Shown here: one piece after another, positions 1 through 5,647 of the stretch | How positions within the stretch are numbered: position 1 is the stretch's first letter | Layout of the letters: the number at the start of each line of letters is the position of its first letter | Origin: Ruminococcaceae bacterium UBA5579 | GTDB taxonomy: Bacteria > Bacillota > Clostridia > Oscillospirales > Ruminococcaceae | Direction of reading: 5' to 3' | Assembly (NCBI GenBank): GCA_002425305.1 | Contig: DILZ01000112.1 | Coordinates: 1,533-7,590 of the forward strand | DNA length: 6,058 nt | Position numbers and translations under genes: made by a program | Notes under the pieces: generated by a model | Told to the model about the DNA's origin: nothing | Databases searched by the model: none | What the model saw: the letters and a program-made list of their open reading frames with translations, nothing else

Positions 1-223
1 ACTGATCGAAACGGTGATGACTATCGGAAAAATCCGTTTTCACAGTAAAGCTGAAAAACCTCTCATCGGTCTCCGTCTGGAATACCGGCGCGTTATCGTT
101 CTGAAAATGATAGTACGTCCTCTGCCACAGATCGGTGTGCGGCGCGGTGACGATCTCCACCTTATCGCCGTCAATATTGCAGCTTTTCGGCTGCCGCGTC
201 CATTTAAAGCTTGTTAGGTCCAT
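1..223 (-). CDS. DUF1349 domain protein, N-terminal part (cut by the left window edge)
   Basis: The minus strand from ATG at 223 reads open to the window edge, giving 74 codons that begin MDLTSFKWTRQPKSCNIDGD. The stretch PHTDLWQRTYYHFQNDNAP, followed by an ETDERFFSFTVKTDF segment, matches what I know of DUF1349 proteins: roughly 190-residue cytoplasmic beta-sandwich proteins of the concanavalin A-like lectin/glucanase fold, with no settled function. The start is supported by a G-rich Shine-Dalgarno (AAGGGGGGAG, 228-237) four bases upstream and by the family's usual N-terminus, which begins close to the first strand. There is no signal peptide. The C-terminal half lies outside the window, so completeness cannot be judged. 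It sits 45 bp after the cysteine hydrolase gene, with a hairpin in between, and so may be a separate transcription unit or be read through. The family call is from memory of the motif, not from a search. Confidence 0.8.
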   Translation of the reverse strand, partial: MDLTSFKWTRQPKSCNIDGDKVEIVTAPHTDLWQRTYYHFQNDNAPVFQTETDERFFSFTVKTDFSDSHHRFDQ

Positions 224-239
224 AACACTCCCCCCTTAC

Positions 240-270
240 AAAATCCGAAGCATTATTTTATTCGGAATTT
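240..270 (-). terminator. possible weak intrinsic terminator after the cysteine hydrolase gene
   Basis: On the minus strand an inverted repeat TCCGAA (266-261) and TTCGGA (249-244) encloses an 11-base AT-rich loop and is followed at once by TTTT (243-240). Flanking AAAT/ATTT bases extend the stem with one bulge. It lies just past the hydrolase stop codon (269-271) and before the ribosome binding site of the DUF1349 gene, where a terminator would be expected. The stem is short and the T-run is only four bases, so termination may be partial. The near-symmetry means it could equally act as an operator. Confidence 0.4.
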
Positions 271-781
271 AAATAAAGCTTATTCCCGCTTTATTCAGCT
301 TTTTATGAGCTTTTTCGACTTTCTTTTCGAGGAAAACCGTCGCCGTACCCTTGCGGAGTATTTCGGCTTTGATCCCTCTTTTTGCGGCTCCCAACGCGGT
401 TGAAGTAACACAACCACATTCGTCCAAGCCGCAGAGATGAAGTACGTCATAGCCTTTATCCCGTACAAGCTCTCTAAGTTTCTTGTTTGAAAGCGCATCA
501 CCGACCAGCTTGTCAAAACAATAGTCCGAAACGATGTCTAATCCGCCGTAAAACTCCGCGCCCTCCGTTCCCGCGATGGAATATCCGAACAACAGGCGGT
601 TTGTAGGCAGATTTTGAATTATATGGCGGATATAAATCACATCGCAGCCTTTATCTTTATATTGGTGTATAAGTTCGTTTACGGAGGAAGTTAATTGCTC
701 GGTGTTATACGAAAAGATCTTCTTCCTTTTTTCGTAAAGATAGTCATTTTGCATATCAATAACGATAAGAGCGGTTTTCAT
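269..781 (-). CDS. isochorismatase-like cysteine hydrolase
   Basis: A 170-residue protein of the isochorismatase/nicotinamidase fold, which hydrolyses amide or ether bonds in small molecules through an Asp-Lys-Cys triad. Visible elements in order: the N-terminal strand ALIVIDMQND with catalytic Asp9; a YIRHIIQ strand near residue 50; GTEGAEFYGGL (71-81), typical of the family; FDKLVGDAL with likely catalytic Lys91; and CGLDECGCVTSTALGAAKRG (117-136) with nucleophile Cys124. The Asp-x-His metal site of true nicotinamidases is not evident, so the substrate is left open. The two residues usually Thr-Asp in the cysteine loop are Glu121-Cys122 here, giving a Cys-rich loop (117, 122, 124). Length is normal for the small members. 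It starts at ATG 781, overlapping the nitroreductase stop as ATGA, with a strong AAGGAGGT (788-795) inside the upstream gene, so the two are very probably co-transcribed and coupled. Cytoplasmic; no signal peptide. Confidence 0.9.
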   Translation of the reverse strand: MKTALIVIDMQNDYLYEKRKKIFSYNTEQLTSSVNELIHQYKDKGCDVIYIRHIIQNLPTNRLLFGYSIAGTEGAEFYGGLDIVSDYCFDKLVGDALSNKKLRELVRDKGYDVLHLCGLDECGCVTSTALGAAKRGIKAEILRKGTATVFLEKKVEKAHKKLNKAGISFI

Positions 782-1344
782 ACCGATACCTCCTTATAAA
801 CCCAGCTTCGCTCACCCTTCCCCGTGAAAAGTATTGAACCAGGCTCTTTCTTCAAAAGCCTTTTTTTCGGGCAATCTGGCTCTGTTTCGGCGATTCCCAC
901 AGGAAGAAAGCAGACCAATTCATAATCATCGGGAACATTCAGTATCTGCGCCATTTTACAGCCGATCTTGTCCTCGTCCGTAATATGACCCTCGTACCAA
1001 CAGCTTTGATACCCAAGCTCCGTAATCGCCAGCAGCATATTCTCGATAGCCGCCGAATAATCCTGCACCGCGAAGCACCTGTCCCTGTACGCGTTTATTC
1101 TTTGCGTCAGAACACATATCATAGCCGGCGCGGTCTCACCAACAGGCGGGTCTATGATCTCGTGCAGCTTTTCCAATGTTTCCTTGTCGTCTACCGCGAT
1201 AAAGCTCGTTGTTTGCTTGTTGCAGCCGGACGGTGCGTCCAATCCCGCTTTCATAATCGTGATGAGGTCGTCTCGCGGAACGAGTGTTGATTTATACTTA
1301 CCTCGATAACTATGACGGTCTGTTATCGCTTCTATTACATTCAT
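778..1344 (-). CDS. nitroreductase family FMN-dependent oxidoreductase
   Basis: A 188-residue protein of the nitroreductase fold, whose members are usually dimeric FMN enzymes reducing nitro groups, quinones or related acceptors with NAD(P)H. The N-terminal FMN-phosphate motif is TDRHSYRGKY (about 8-17), followed by DAPSGCNKQ (36-44), the position normally reading APSGxNxQ. The central helix QDYSAAIENMLLAITELGYQSCWYEG (94-119) is the family's hallmark second FMN-contacting region, and FLPVGIAE (146-153) is the C-terminal FMN strand. All segments expected for a full single-domain member are present, so it looks intact. The ATG at 1344 is preceded by AGGAGGC (1352-1358) at good spacing. It is the first gene of a two-gene unit with the cysteine hydrolase (ATGA overlap), which suggests they act on one compound, perhaps a nitrogenous or aromatic small molecule; that is inference. 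The natural substrate cannot be read from sequence. Confidence 0.92.
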   Translation of the reverse strand: MNVIEAITDRHSYRGKYKSTLVPRDDLITIMKAGLDAPSGCNKQTTSFIAVDDKETLEKLHEIIDPPVGETAPAMICVLTQRINAYRDRCFAVQDYSAAIENMLLAITELGYQSCWYEGHITDEDKIGCKMAQILNVPDDYELVCFLPVGIAETEPDCPKKRLLKKEPGSILFTGKGERSWVYKEVSV

Positions 1345-1358
1345 TTATGCAGCCTCCT

Positions 1359-1374
1359 ACAAATTCTTATTTGT
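1359..1374. promoter_or_regulatory. inverted repeat just upstream of the nitroreductase ribosome binding site
   Basis: ACAAAT (1359-1364) and ATTTGT (1369-1374) form a perfect 6-base inverted repeat around a 4-base spacer, ending next to the AGGAGGC ribosome binding site (1352-1358). It could be an operator for a dimeric regulator or a weak mRNA hairpin. It is AT-only except for one C-G pair, so an RNA stem would be unstable, and chance occurrence is possible in this AT-rich spacer. Confidence 0.25.
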
Positions 1375-1387
1375 TTGGTTTAAAAGG

Positions 1388-1422
1388 CGGGAAAATACTT
1401 TAAGTTTTTTAGATAATTCCCG
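1388..1422. repeat. spaced inverted repeat in the intergenic stretch before the nitroreductase gene
   Basis: CGGGAA (1388-1393) and TTCCCG (1417-1422) form a perfect 6-base inverted repeat separated by 23 AT-rich bases. It lies between the stop of the phosphotransferase gene (1450) and the start of the nitroreductase gene (1344). It could be a regulator site with arms about 29 bases centre to centre, or the base of a hairpin. No long T-run follows on the minus strand, so it is a poor intrinsic terminator. I see no convincing -35/-10 pair around it. Confidence 0.25.
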
Positions 1423-1449
1423 GACTTCTGCTTCAGTTTCGTAATAAAA

Positions 1450-2241
1450 TCAACCCTTTTTTATTCCATTGATAATTTTCCTCTCATTCTTACTAATATA
1501 GTTTATATCATTCTTGTAAGTCAAGATATGACCATCTTCAAGATTTTTTGCAAAATCTTCATTTCCATCATTTGCTTGTGCTGTCATATAACTTATAAGA
1601 GCGTTAAGTCTTTGAACCATTATTTTCGGTAGGTCTTCACGTTGCTGCAAAGTAGCATTGTAAGCGTCCATAAAAAGACTTACTTTTCTTATCTGCTCAT
1701 CAATATCATCATAATGGTCGGGATTTTCCGTACTCGTAAACGGTATCCAACGATAAACAGCATATGCCACATCCCAAAGTGCCGGTCCGGGATGAAGAGT
1801 ATCAAAATCAATAATGCCAACCGGCTTCTCATCGATCAATGTAACATTATAAGGTGCAAAATCCCCATGGCACATAACCTCAACCGGATCAACTTTCGGA
1901 AGCATCCACTTCTCACTTCCGTTCAGTACCTTTATATATTTTTTTCCTAATTTATGATACTTTTTCAAAAGCTCTGCTGAACGAATGATCATATCGTCCT
2001 TACGAAAGATTTCGGGGAGGGGATAATTATATGCCGTTCCTATAACAAACGATAATATTTCTTCGTTATTTTCTGTAAATCCATAAGGCTTTGGAACAAA
2101 ATTAAATCCTTCTTTTATAATAAAATCAAGAAATTTATGGACATTTGACGACCATTCATTGGCAGGACGAATCACCTTATCGCCATACCTTTTAATTTTT
2201 CCTTTGCGCCCTCCATTAAGCGTTTCAAAATTTTCCCTCAT
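1450..2241 (-). CDS. aminoglycoside phosphotransferase/choline kinase-like (APH) family protein
   Basis: A 263-residue kinase-fold protein. The catalytic loop is VMCHGDFAPYNVTLID (122-137), the HGDxxxxN motif of this family with catalytic Asp127 and Asn132; the metal-binding segment follows as GIIDFDTLHPGPALWDVAYAVY (142-163), Asp145 being the DFG-equivalent. The N-lobe is short (about residues 1-65) and holds a probable VIRP strand with a phosphate-contacting role, but no textbook glycine loop. Such proteins phosphorylate a hydroxyl on a small molecule using ATP or GTP; the family includes resistance enzymes, choline and methylthioribose kinases and many uncharacterised members. Resistance cannot be claimed from sequence, and many Firmicute homologues have no known role. 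Start at ATG 2241 has a modest AGGGG site (2247-2251). The gene is markedly more AT-rich than the fhs-tsaB block and has its own flanking gaps (83 and 105 bp), which suggests independent expression and possible acquisition. Confidence 0.88.
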   Translation of the reverse strand: MRENFETLNGGRKGKIKRYGDKVIRPANEWSSNVHKFLDFIIKEGFNFVPKPYGFTENNEEILSFVIGTAYNYPLPEIFRKDDMIIRSAELLKKYHKLGKKYIKVLNGSEKWMLPKVDPVEVMCHGDFAPYNVTLIDEKPVGIIDFDTLHPGPALWDVAYAVYRWIPFTSTENPDHYDDIDEQIRKVSLFMDAYNATLQQREDLPKIMVQRLNALISYMTAQANDGNEDFAKNLEDGHILTYKNDINYISKNERKIINGIKKG

Positions 2242-2324
2242 TATAACCCCTAAAAATTCCGATATGCATTACTGATCCCACATCAAAAAAACGTATTTAA
2301 ACCCGTTCACCCACGCTATAAAAA

Positions 2325-2819
2325 TTACCGCGAAATTCCGAATGCCTCAAGTGTTTCCGACGTATTGAACATTTTTACCGAGGCATCCATCATCGCTTGA
2401 ATGTAATCGCCGTCGCCCATCGTTGAAAAGAAGAGAACGCCCTCTCTCTTAAAGCCGTTTTTTCGGAATATTTCCTCGGGGATCTGCTTGATACTCTTTT
2501 CCAATACGGAAAGCAGTGCTTGCGCGAAATCCCACTTTTCGTCGGACGGAACGCAAAAATCAATATCCTTACAACCGTCAACAATATCTACAAGGGGTTG
2601 ATAAAGGAAATCGGGATTAAGTCCGTTTTTCCATTCGAAATACTCATTGATGTTACCGCTGTTATTCCACGTCAAATAAAAGCCGTAAAAATCATCGGTT
2701 GTTATGAACCCTATCGCGCATATCTTTTCACCCTTGACGGTATTCAATATTTTATTTATCTCATCGGGCAGCTTTTGAGAGCAAAGTTCGCCGAACGCTT
2801 CAAAACGTGTCGTATTCAT
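2325..2819 (-). CDS. DUF4303-like protein of unknown function
   Basis: A 164-residue soluble protein without signal peptide or membrane segment. The central strand pair AIGFITTDDFYGFYLTWN (35-52), then the NEYFEWKNG turn and a late KWDFAQALLSVLEKSI helix leading to EEIFRKNGFKREGVLFFSTMGDGD (115-138), resemble the DUF4303 family of small alpha/beta proteins, which is uncharacterised; some relatives occur near polymorphic-toxin immunity genes, but nothing of that kind is visible here. The family call is from memory and only moderately firm. Start at ATG 2819 is well supported: AAGGAGG (2824-2830) lies four bases upstream and begins within the tsaB stop codon (2829-2831). That makes it the apparent last gene of the fhs-tsaE-tsaB string and implies co-expression, although genes of such families are often loosely placed passengers. 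Base composition is intermediate between the fhs block and the AT-rich phosphotransferase gene. Confidence 0.65.
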   Translation of the reverse strand: MNTTRFEAFGELCSQKLPDEINKILNTVKGEKICAIGFITTDDFYGFYLTWNNSGNINEYFEWKNGLNPDFLYQPLVDIVDGCKDIDFCVPSDEKWDFAQALLSVLEKSIKQIPEEIFRKNGFKREGVLFFSTMGDGDYIQAMMDASVKMFNTSETLEAFGISR

Positions 2820-2828
2820 TTGTCCTCC

Positions 2829-3509
2829 TTACGCATTATCGACTTTCGCCAGCCTTTCGCGCTCCGCTTGAGGAAGTCTGAGGTAAGTCGGCATAAGCGC
2901 GGCGGGAGAGAGTTCGGGAGCGTTCCGCGCCGCAAAGCACACTCCGCTGCCGCGCTGATACCGCAATAATGACGGCGCAAGCGCGTATTTCTCCTCAGTA
3001 AACGCGTGCATAAGCTCCGCACCGTCGCCCGCCAAAATGACGTTACCGCTGATTTCGGCAAGCTCTGCGGAAAGATCGGCGGCGGAGATCGCTCTATCCT
3101 CGCAAAGCCGCGTTATAACGCCGTTTTCCGACTTGAACAGCGCGTTGTATACCTGCTTGCAGCGAGCGTCCATACACGCGCAGACAATGCCGTCCGTACC
3201 TATAAAATTATATGCTGTCGCTTCAAGCGTGGAAACGGCAACACACGGCTTTTGAGCCGCGTCCGCAAGTCCTTTCGCGGTGGATATCCCGATACGCAGT
3301 CCCGTAAACGAGCCGGGTCCCGCGCTTACCGCTATTTTATCCACGCTGGAAAGCTCAACGCCCGCGCTCTTTAACATTCCGCTTATCATCGGCAAAAGCG
3401 TTTCGGAGTGTGTGTGCCGTGTGTTAAGATACTCCTCCGCAACAATTTTATCGCCCTCGACAAGCGCACAGCCCGCCGATATCGCCGAGGAATCAATGCC
3501 TAAGATCAT
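2829..3509 (-). CDS. tsaB: tRNA t6A modification protein TsaB (YeaZ family)
   Basis: TsaB is the ASKHA-fold partner of TsaD; together with TsaE they transfer threonylcarbamoyl from threonylcarbamoyl-AMP (made by TsaC/Sua5) to A37 of tRNAs decoding ANN codons. With the ATG at 3509 the protein is 226 residues, close to the usual ~230. Visible marks: ILGIDSS (2-8) at the N-terminus, HTHSETLLPMI (32-42), the highly conserved AGPGSFTGLRIGISTAKGLA (63-82) that forms the TsaD-binding face, and a MDARCKQVY segment near 110-120. An in-frame TTG at 3530 would add seven residues (MRKGGER), but TsaB proteins begin directly at the MILxIDTS strand and the AAGGGTGG/GGTGAG stretch suits the ATG, so the ATG is chosen. 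It lies 22 bp after tsaE and just before a DUF4303-like gene. The rimI and tsaD genes that commonly follow tsaB in Firmicutes are absent from this side. Confidence 0.95.
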   Translation of the reverse strand: MILGIDSSAISAGCALVEGDKIVAEEYLNTRHTHSETLLPMISGMLKSAGVELSSVDKIAVSAGPGSFTGLRIGISTAKGLADAAQKPCVAVSTLEATAYNFIGTDGIVCACMDARCKQVYNALFKSENGVITRLCEDRAISAADLSAELAEISGNVILAGDGAELMHAFTEEKYALAPSLLRYQRGSGVCFAARNAPELSPAALMPTYLRLPQAERERLAKVDNA

Positions 3510-3531
3510 TCGCTCACCACCCTTGCGCAAC

Positions 3532-3960
3532 TCAATCGAAATGTTTTCCCGAAACGGTTATCCTCCGTTCGTTTTCACCGAGCTTTTCAATTCCGATCTT
3601 AACGACGCTTTCCAGCTCGTCCTCCAGACCGGGAATATTCTCGCTCCACTCGACTGCCAGAATACCGCCGTGGTCGAGATAATCAAAGAACCCTATCGCG
3701 TAAAGATCGTCAAAGCCAGATATTCTGTACAGGTCAAAGTGGAAGATTGGAACGCGACCGGGATATTCGTGAACCAACGCGAATGTCGGACTTGTAACTT
3801 CATCTTCCGTGCCAAAATACTCCGCAAGTCCCTTTGTGAACGCGGTCTTGCCTGCGCCCATTTCGCCGCTGTACAGTATCACATCGCCCGCGCATAGCTT
3901 CTCCGCGATTTCTTTTGCAAGCTCCCGCGTTTCGTTCTCACTTTTCGTGACAAACTCCAT
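3532..3960 (-). CDS. tsaE: tRNA t6A modification ATPase TsaE (YjeE family)
   Basis: A 142-residue P-loop ATPase that binds the TsaB-TsaD complex and drives its cycling during N6-threonylcarbamoyladenosine synthesis. Motifs in order: Walker A GEMGAGKT (32-39); the switch-like VTSPTFALVHEY (55-66), nearly invariant in the family; HFDLYRI (74-80) with the Walker B-type Asp76; and AVEWSENI (102-109), matching the conserved (I/V)EW segment. Length is typical and no element is missing. The ATG at 3960 shares its A with the fhs stop (TGATG), and there is no strong Shine-Dalgarno upstream, so translation is probably coupled to fhs by re-initiation. The stop at 3532-3534 is 22 bp before the tsaB ATG, the normal tsaE-tsaB order. 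Confidence 0.96.
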   Translation of the reverse strand: MEFVTKSENETRELAKEIAEKLCAGDVILYSGEMGAGKTAFTKGLAEYFGTEDEVTSPTFALVHEYPGRVPIFHFDLYRISGFDDLYAIGFFDYLDHGGILAVEWSENIPGLEDELESVVKIGIEKLGENERRITVSGKHFD

Positions 3961-5630
3961 CAGAACAGCCCCGAGATAACGCCGTTATCGTCAACGTCAA
4001 TCTTCTCCGCGCTCGGTACTTTGGGCAGACCCGGCATAGTCATAATATCGCCGGTGTAAATTACCACAAAGCCCGCCCCGGAGCTTGCCCGAACGTCGCT
4101 TACCGTTATCTCGAAGCCCTCCGGCTTACCAAGCTTCGCGGGGTCGTCGGACAGCGAATACTGCGTTTTCGCAACGCATACAGGCACTCTGTCAAGCCCC
4201 AGCGCCGCTATGTCCTTTATCGCCTTTTCCGCTTTGGCGGCGTAGACCACTCCGTCTGCACGGTAGATATTCTTTGCGATGATCTCCACCTTTTCTTTTA
4301 TCGTGAGCTTCTCGTCGTATATGGGAGCAAAATTGCTCGTTTCGTTCTCAACGGCGCTTACCACTTCGTTCGCAAGGTCTATCGCGCCCTCGCCGCCCTT
4401 TGCGAACACGTCCGAAAACGCGACTTTCGCGCCCATTTTCTCGCAATATTCGCGGACAACAGCGATCTCCGCGTCTGTATCGGTAGCAAAGTGGTTGATA
4501 GCAACGACTACCGAAACTCCGAACGAACGCATATTTTCGATATGCACGCCGAGGTTCACAATGCCCTTTTGCAGTGCTTCAAGGTTCTCCTCCGCAAGGT
4601 CGGGTTTTGCAACGCCGCCGTTGTATTTCAACGCTCTGATAGTCGCAACAAGCACCACGCAATCGGGCTTCAGACCCGCCGCACGGCACTTTATATCAAA
4701 GAACTTCTCCGCTCCGAGGTCGCTGCCGAAGCCCGCCTCTGTCACGACATAATCCGCGAGCTTCAGCGCAAGCTTAGTCGCTCTTACGGAGTTGCACCCG
4801 TGCGCGATATTCGCGAACGGACCGCCGTGAATTATCGCAGGATTGTTTTCAAGCGTCTGCACGAGGTTCGGATTTATCGCGTCGCGGAGCAGCGCGGTCA
4901 TAGCGCCGACAGCATTCAGATCGCGCGCGAACACGGGCTTGTCGTCATAAGTATACGCAACAAGAATGTTACCAAGACGCTTTTTAAGGTCATTCAGATC
5001 GCTCGCTAAGCACAAGATCGCCATTATCTCACTTGCTACGGTGATCTGGAAGTGATCCTCGCGAGGAACGCCGTTTACTTTGCCGCCCATTCCGACAACG
5101 CAGTTGCGCAGAGCGCGGTCATTCATATCAAGGCAGCGTTTGAACAGTATACGGCGAACGTCAATATTAAGCGAATTGCCCTGTTGGATATGGTTATCTA
5201 TCATCGCCGCAAGCAGGTTATTCGCCGCTGTGATAGCGTGCATATCGCCGGTAAAATGCAGATTGATGTCCTCCATAGGCACGACCTGCGAGTATCCGCC
5301 GCCTGCAGCACCGCCCTTAACACCGAACACAGGGCCGAGCGACGGCTCGCGCAGCGCGACGCACGTCTTCTTGCCGATCTTGTTCATTCCCTCGCAAAGT
5401 CCCACCGACGTGGTGGTCTTGCCCTCGCCTGCGGGTGTGGGGTTTATAGCGGTCACCAAAATCAGCTTACCGTCCTTGTTGTCCTTGACGCGGTCAAACA
5501 GCTTCTGCGAGAGCTTCGCCTTATAGTGCCCGTAAGGCTCTAGCTCCTCCTCGGAAATGCCAAGCTTCTGCGCGATTTGCCCTATCTTCATCATTTTCGC
5601 TTGCTGAGCGATCTCAATATCAGTCAACAT
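3960..5630 (-). CDS. fhs: formate-tetrahydrofolate ligase
   Basis: The enzyme makes 10-formyltetrahydrofolate from formate, ATP and tetrahydrofolate, feeding purine and formyl-methionine synthesis and, in acetogens, the methyl branch of the Wood-Ljungdahl pathway; it acts in the cytoplasm, usually as a tetramer. The 556-residue length is the normal bacterial size. The P-loop TPAGEGKTT lies at 65-73, the first family signature [11 protein letters not shown] at 103-113, [10 protein letters not shown] at 124-133, [12 protein letters not shown] at 270-281, and the second signature [12 protein letters not shown] at 328-339. No interruption is seen. Start at ATG 5630 is preceded by GGAGGT (5639-5644) with an 8-base spacing; an ATG nearer the Shine-Dalgarno (5636-5634) is out of frame. 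It sits 17 bp after an esterase gene and overlaps tsaE by one base, so it is inside an operon. Presence alone does not prove an acetogenic lifestyle, since many gut Firmicutes carry it. Confidence 0.98.
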   Translation of the reverse strand: MLTDIEIAQQAKMMKIGQIAQKLGISEEELEPYGHYKAKLSQKLFDRVKDNKDGKLILVTAINPTPAGEGKTTTSVGLCEGMNKIGKKTCVALREPSLGPVFGVKGGAAGGGYSQVVPMEDINLHFTGDMHAITAANNLLAAMIDNHIQQGNSLNIDVRRILFKRCLDMNDRALRNCVVGMGGKVNGVPREDHFQITVASEIMAILCLASDLNDLKKRLGNILVAYTYDDKPVFARDLNAVGAMTALLRDAINPNLVQTLENNPAIIHGGPFANIAHGCNSVRATKLALKLADYVVTEAGFGSDLGAEKFFDIKCRAAGLKPDCVVLVATIRALKYNGGVAKPDLAEENLEALQKGIVNLGVHIENMRSFGVSVVVAINHFATDTDAEIAVVREYCEKMGAKVAFSDVFAKGGEGAIDLANEVVSAVENETSNFAPIYDEKLTIKEKVEIIAKNIYRADGVVYAAKAEKAIKDIAALGLDRVPVCVAKTQYSLSDDPAKLGKPEGFEITVSDVRASSGAGFVVIYTGDIMTMPGLPKVPSAEKIDVDDNGVISGLF

Positions 5631-5647
5631 TGTACATTACCTCCGTG

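Noticed and set aside
14..217. 67-codon plus-strand open frame at the left edge
   Set aside because: It is the shadow of the DUF1349 gene on the other strand, which has a strong ribosome binding site and a recognisable family sequence.
269..781. Naming the cysteine hydrolase a nicotinamidase (pncA)
   Set aside because: The metal-binding Asp-x-His pattern of nicotinamidases is not evident and the cysteine loop differs from theirs.
1450..2241. Calling the phosphotransferase an antibiotic-resistance enzyme
   Set aside because: Only the general kinase-fold motifs are visible; the family covers many substrates and no resistance-specific similarity or context (integron, transposon, other resistance genes) is present.
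2239..2245. A TATAAT-like -10 box overlapping the phosphotransferase start codon on the minus strand
   Set aside because: There is no matching -35 element at the right distance, and it would start transcription within the gene downstream of the ribosome binding site.
2281..2324. Possible terminator after the DUF4303-like gene (AACG and CGTT arms followed by seven T on the minus strand)
   Set aside because: The stem is only four base pairs with a ten-base loop; the T-run alone is not enough in AT-rich DNA.
2520..2969. Plus-strand open frame across the DUF4303-like gene and the end of tsaB
   Set aside because: Antisense to real genes, with no recognisable motif or start signal.
3280..3897. 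205-codon plus-strand open frame across tsaB and tsaE
   Set aside because: It is fully antisense to two well-conserved genes and shows no domain of its own.
5052..5543. Long plus-strand open frames opposite fhs (also at 4279-5009 and 5080-5526)
   Set aside because: They are antisense shadows of a clearly identified fhs gene; their translations are rich in Arg, Ala and Ser with no recognisable domain and no good ribosome binding site.
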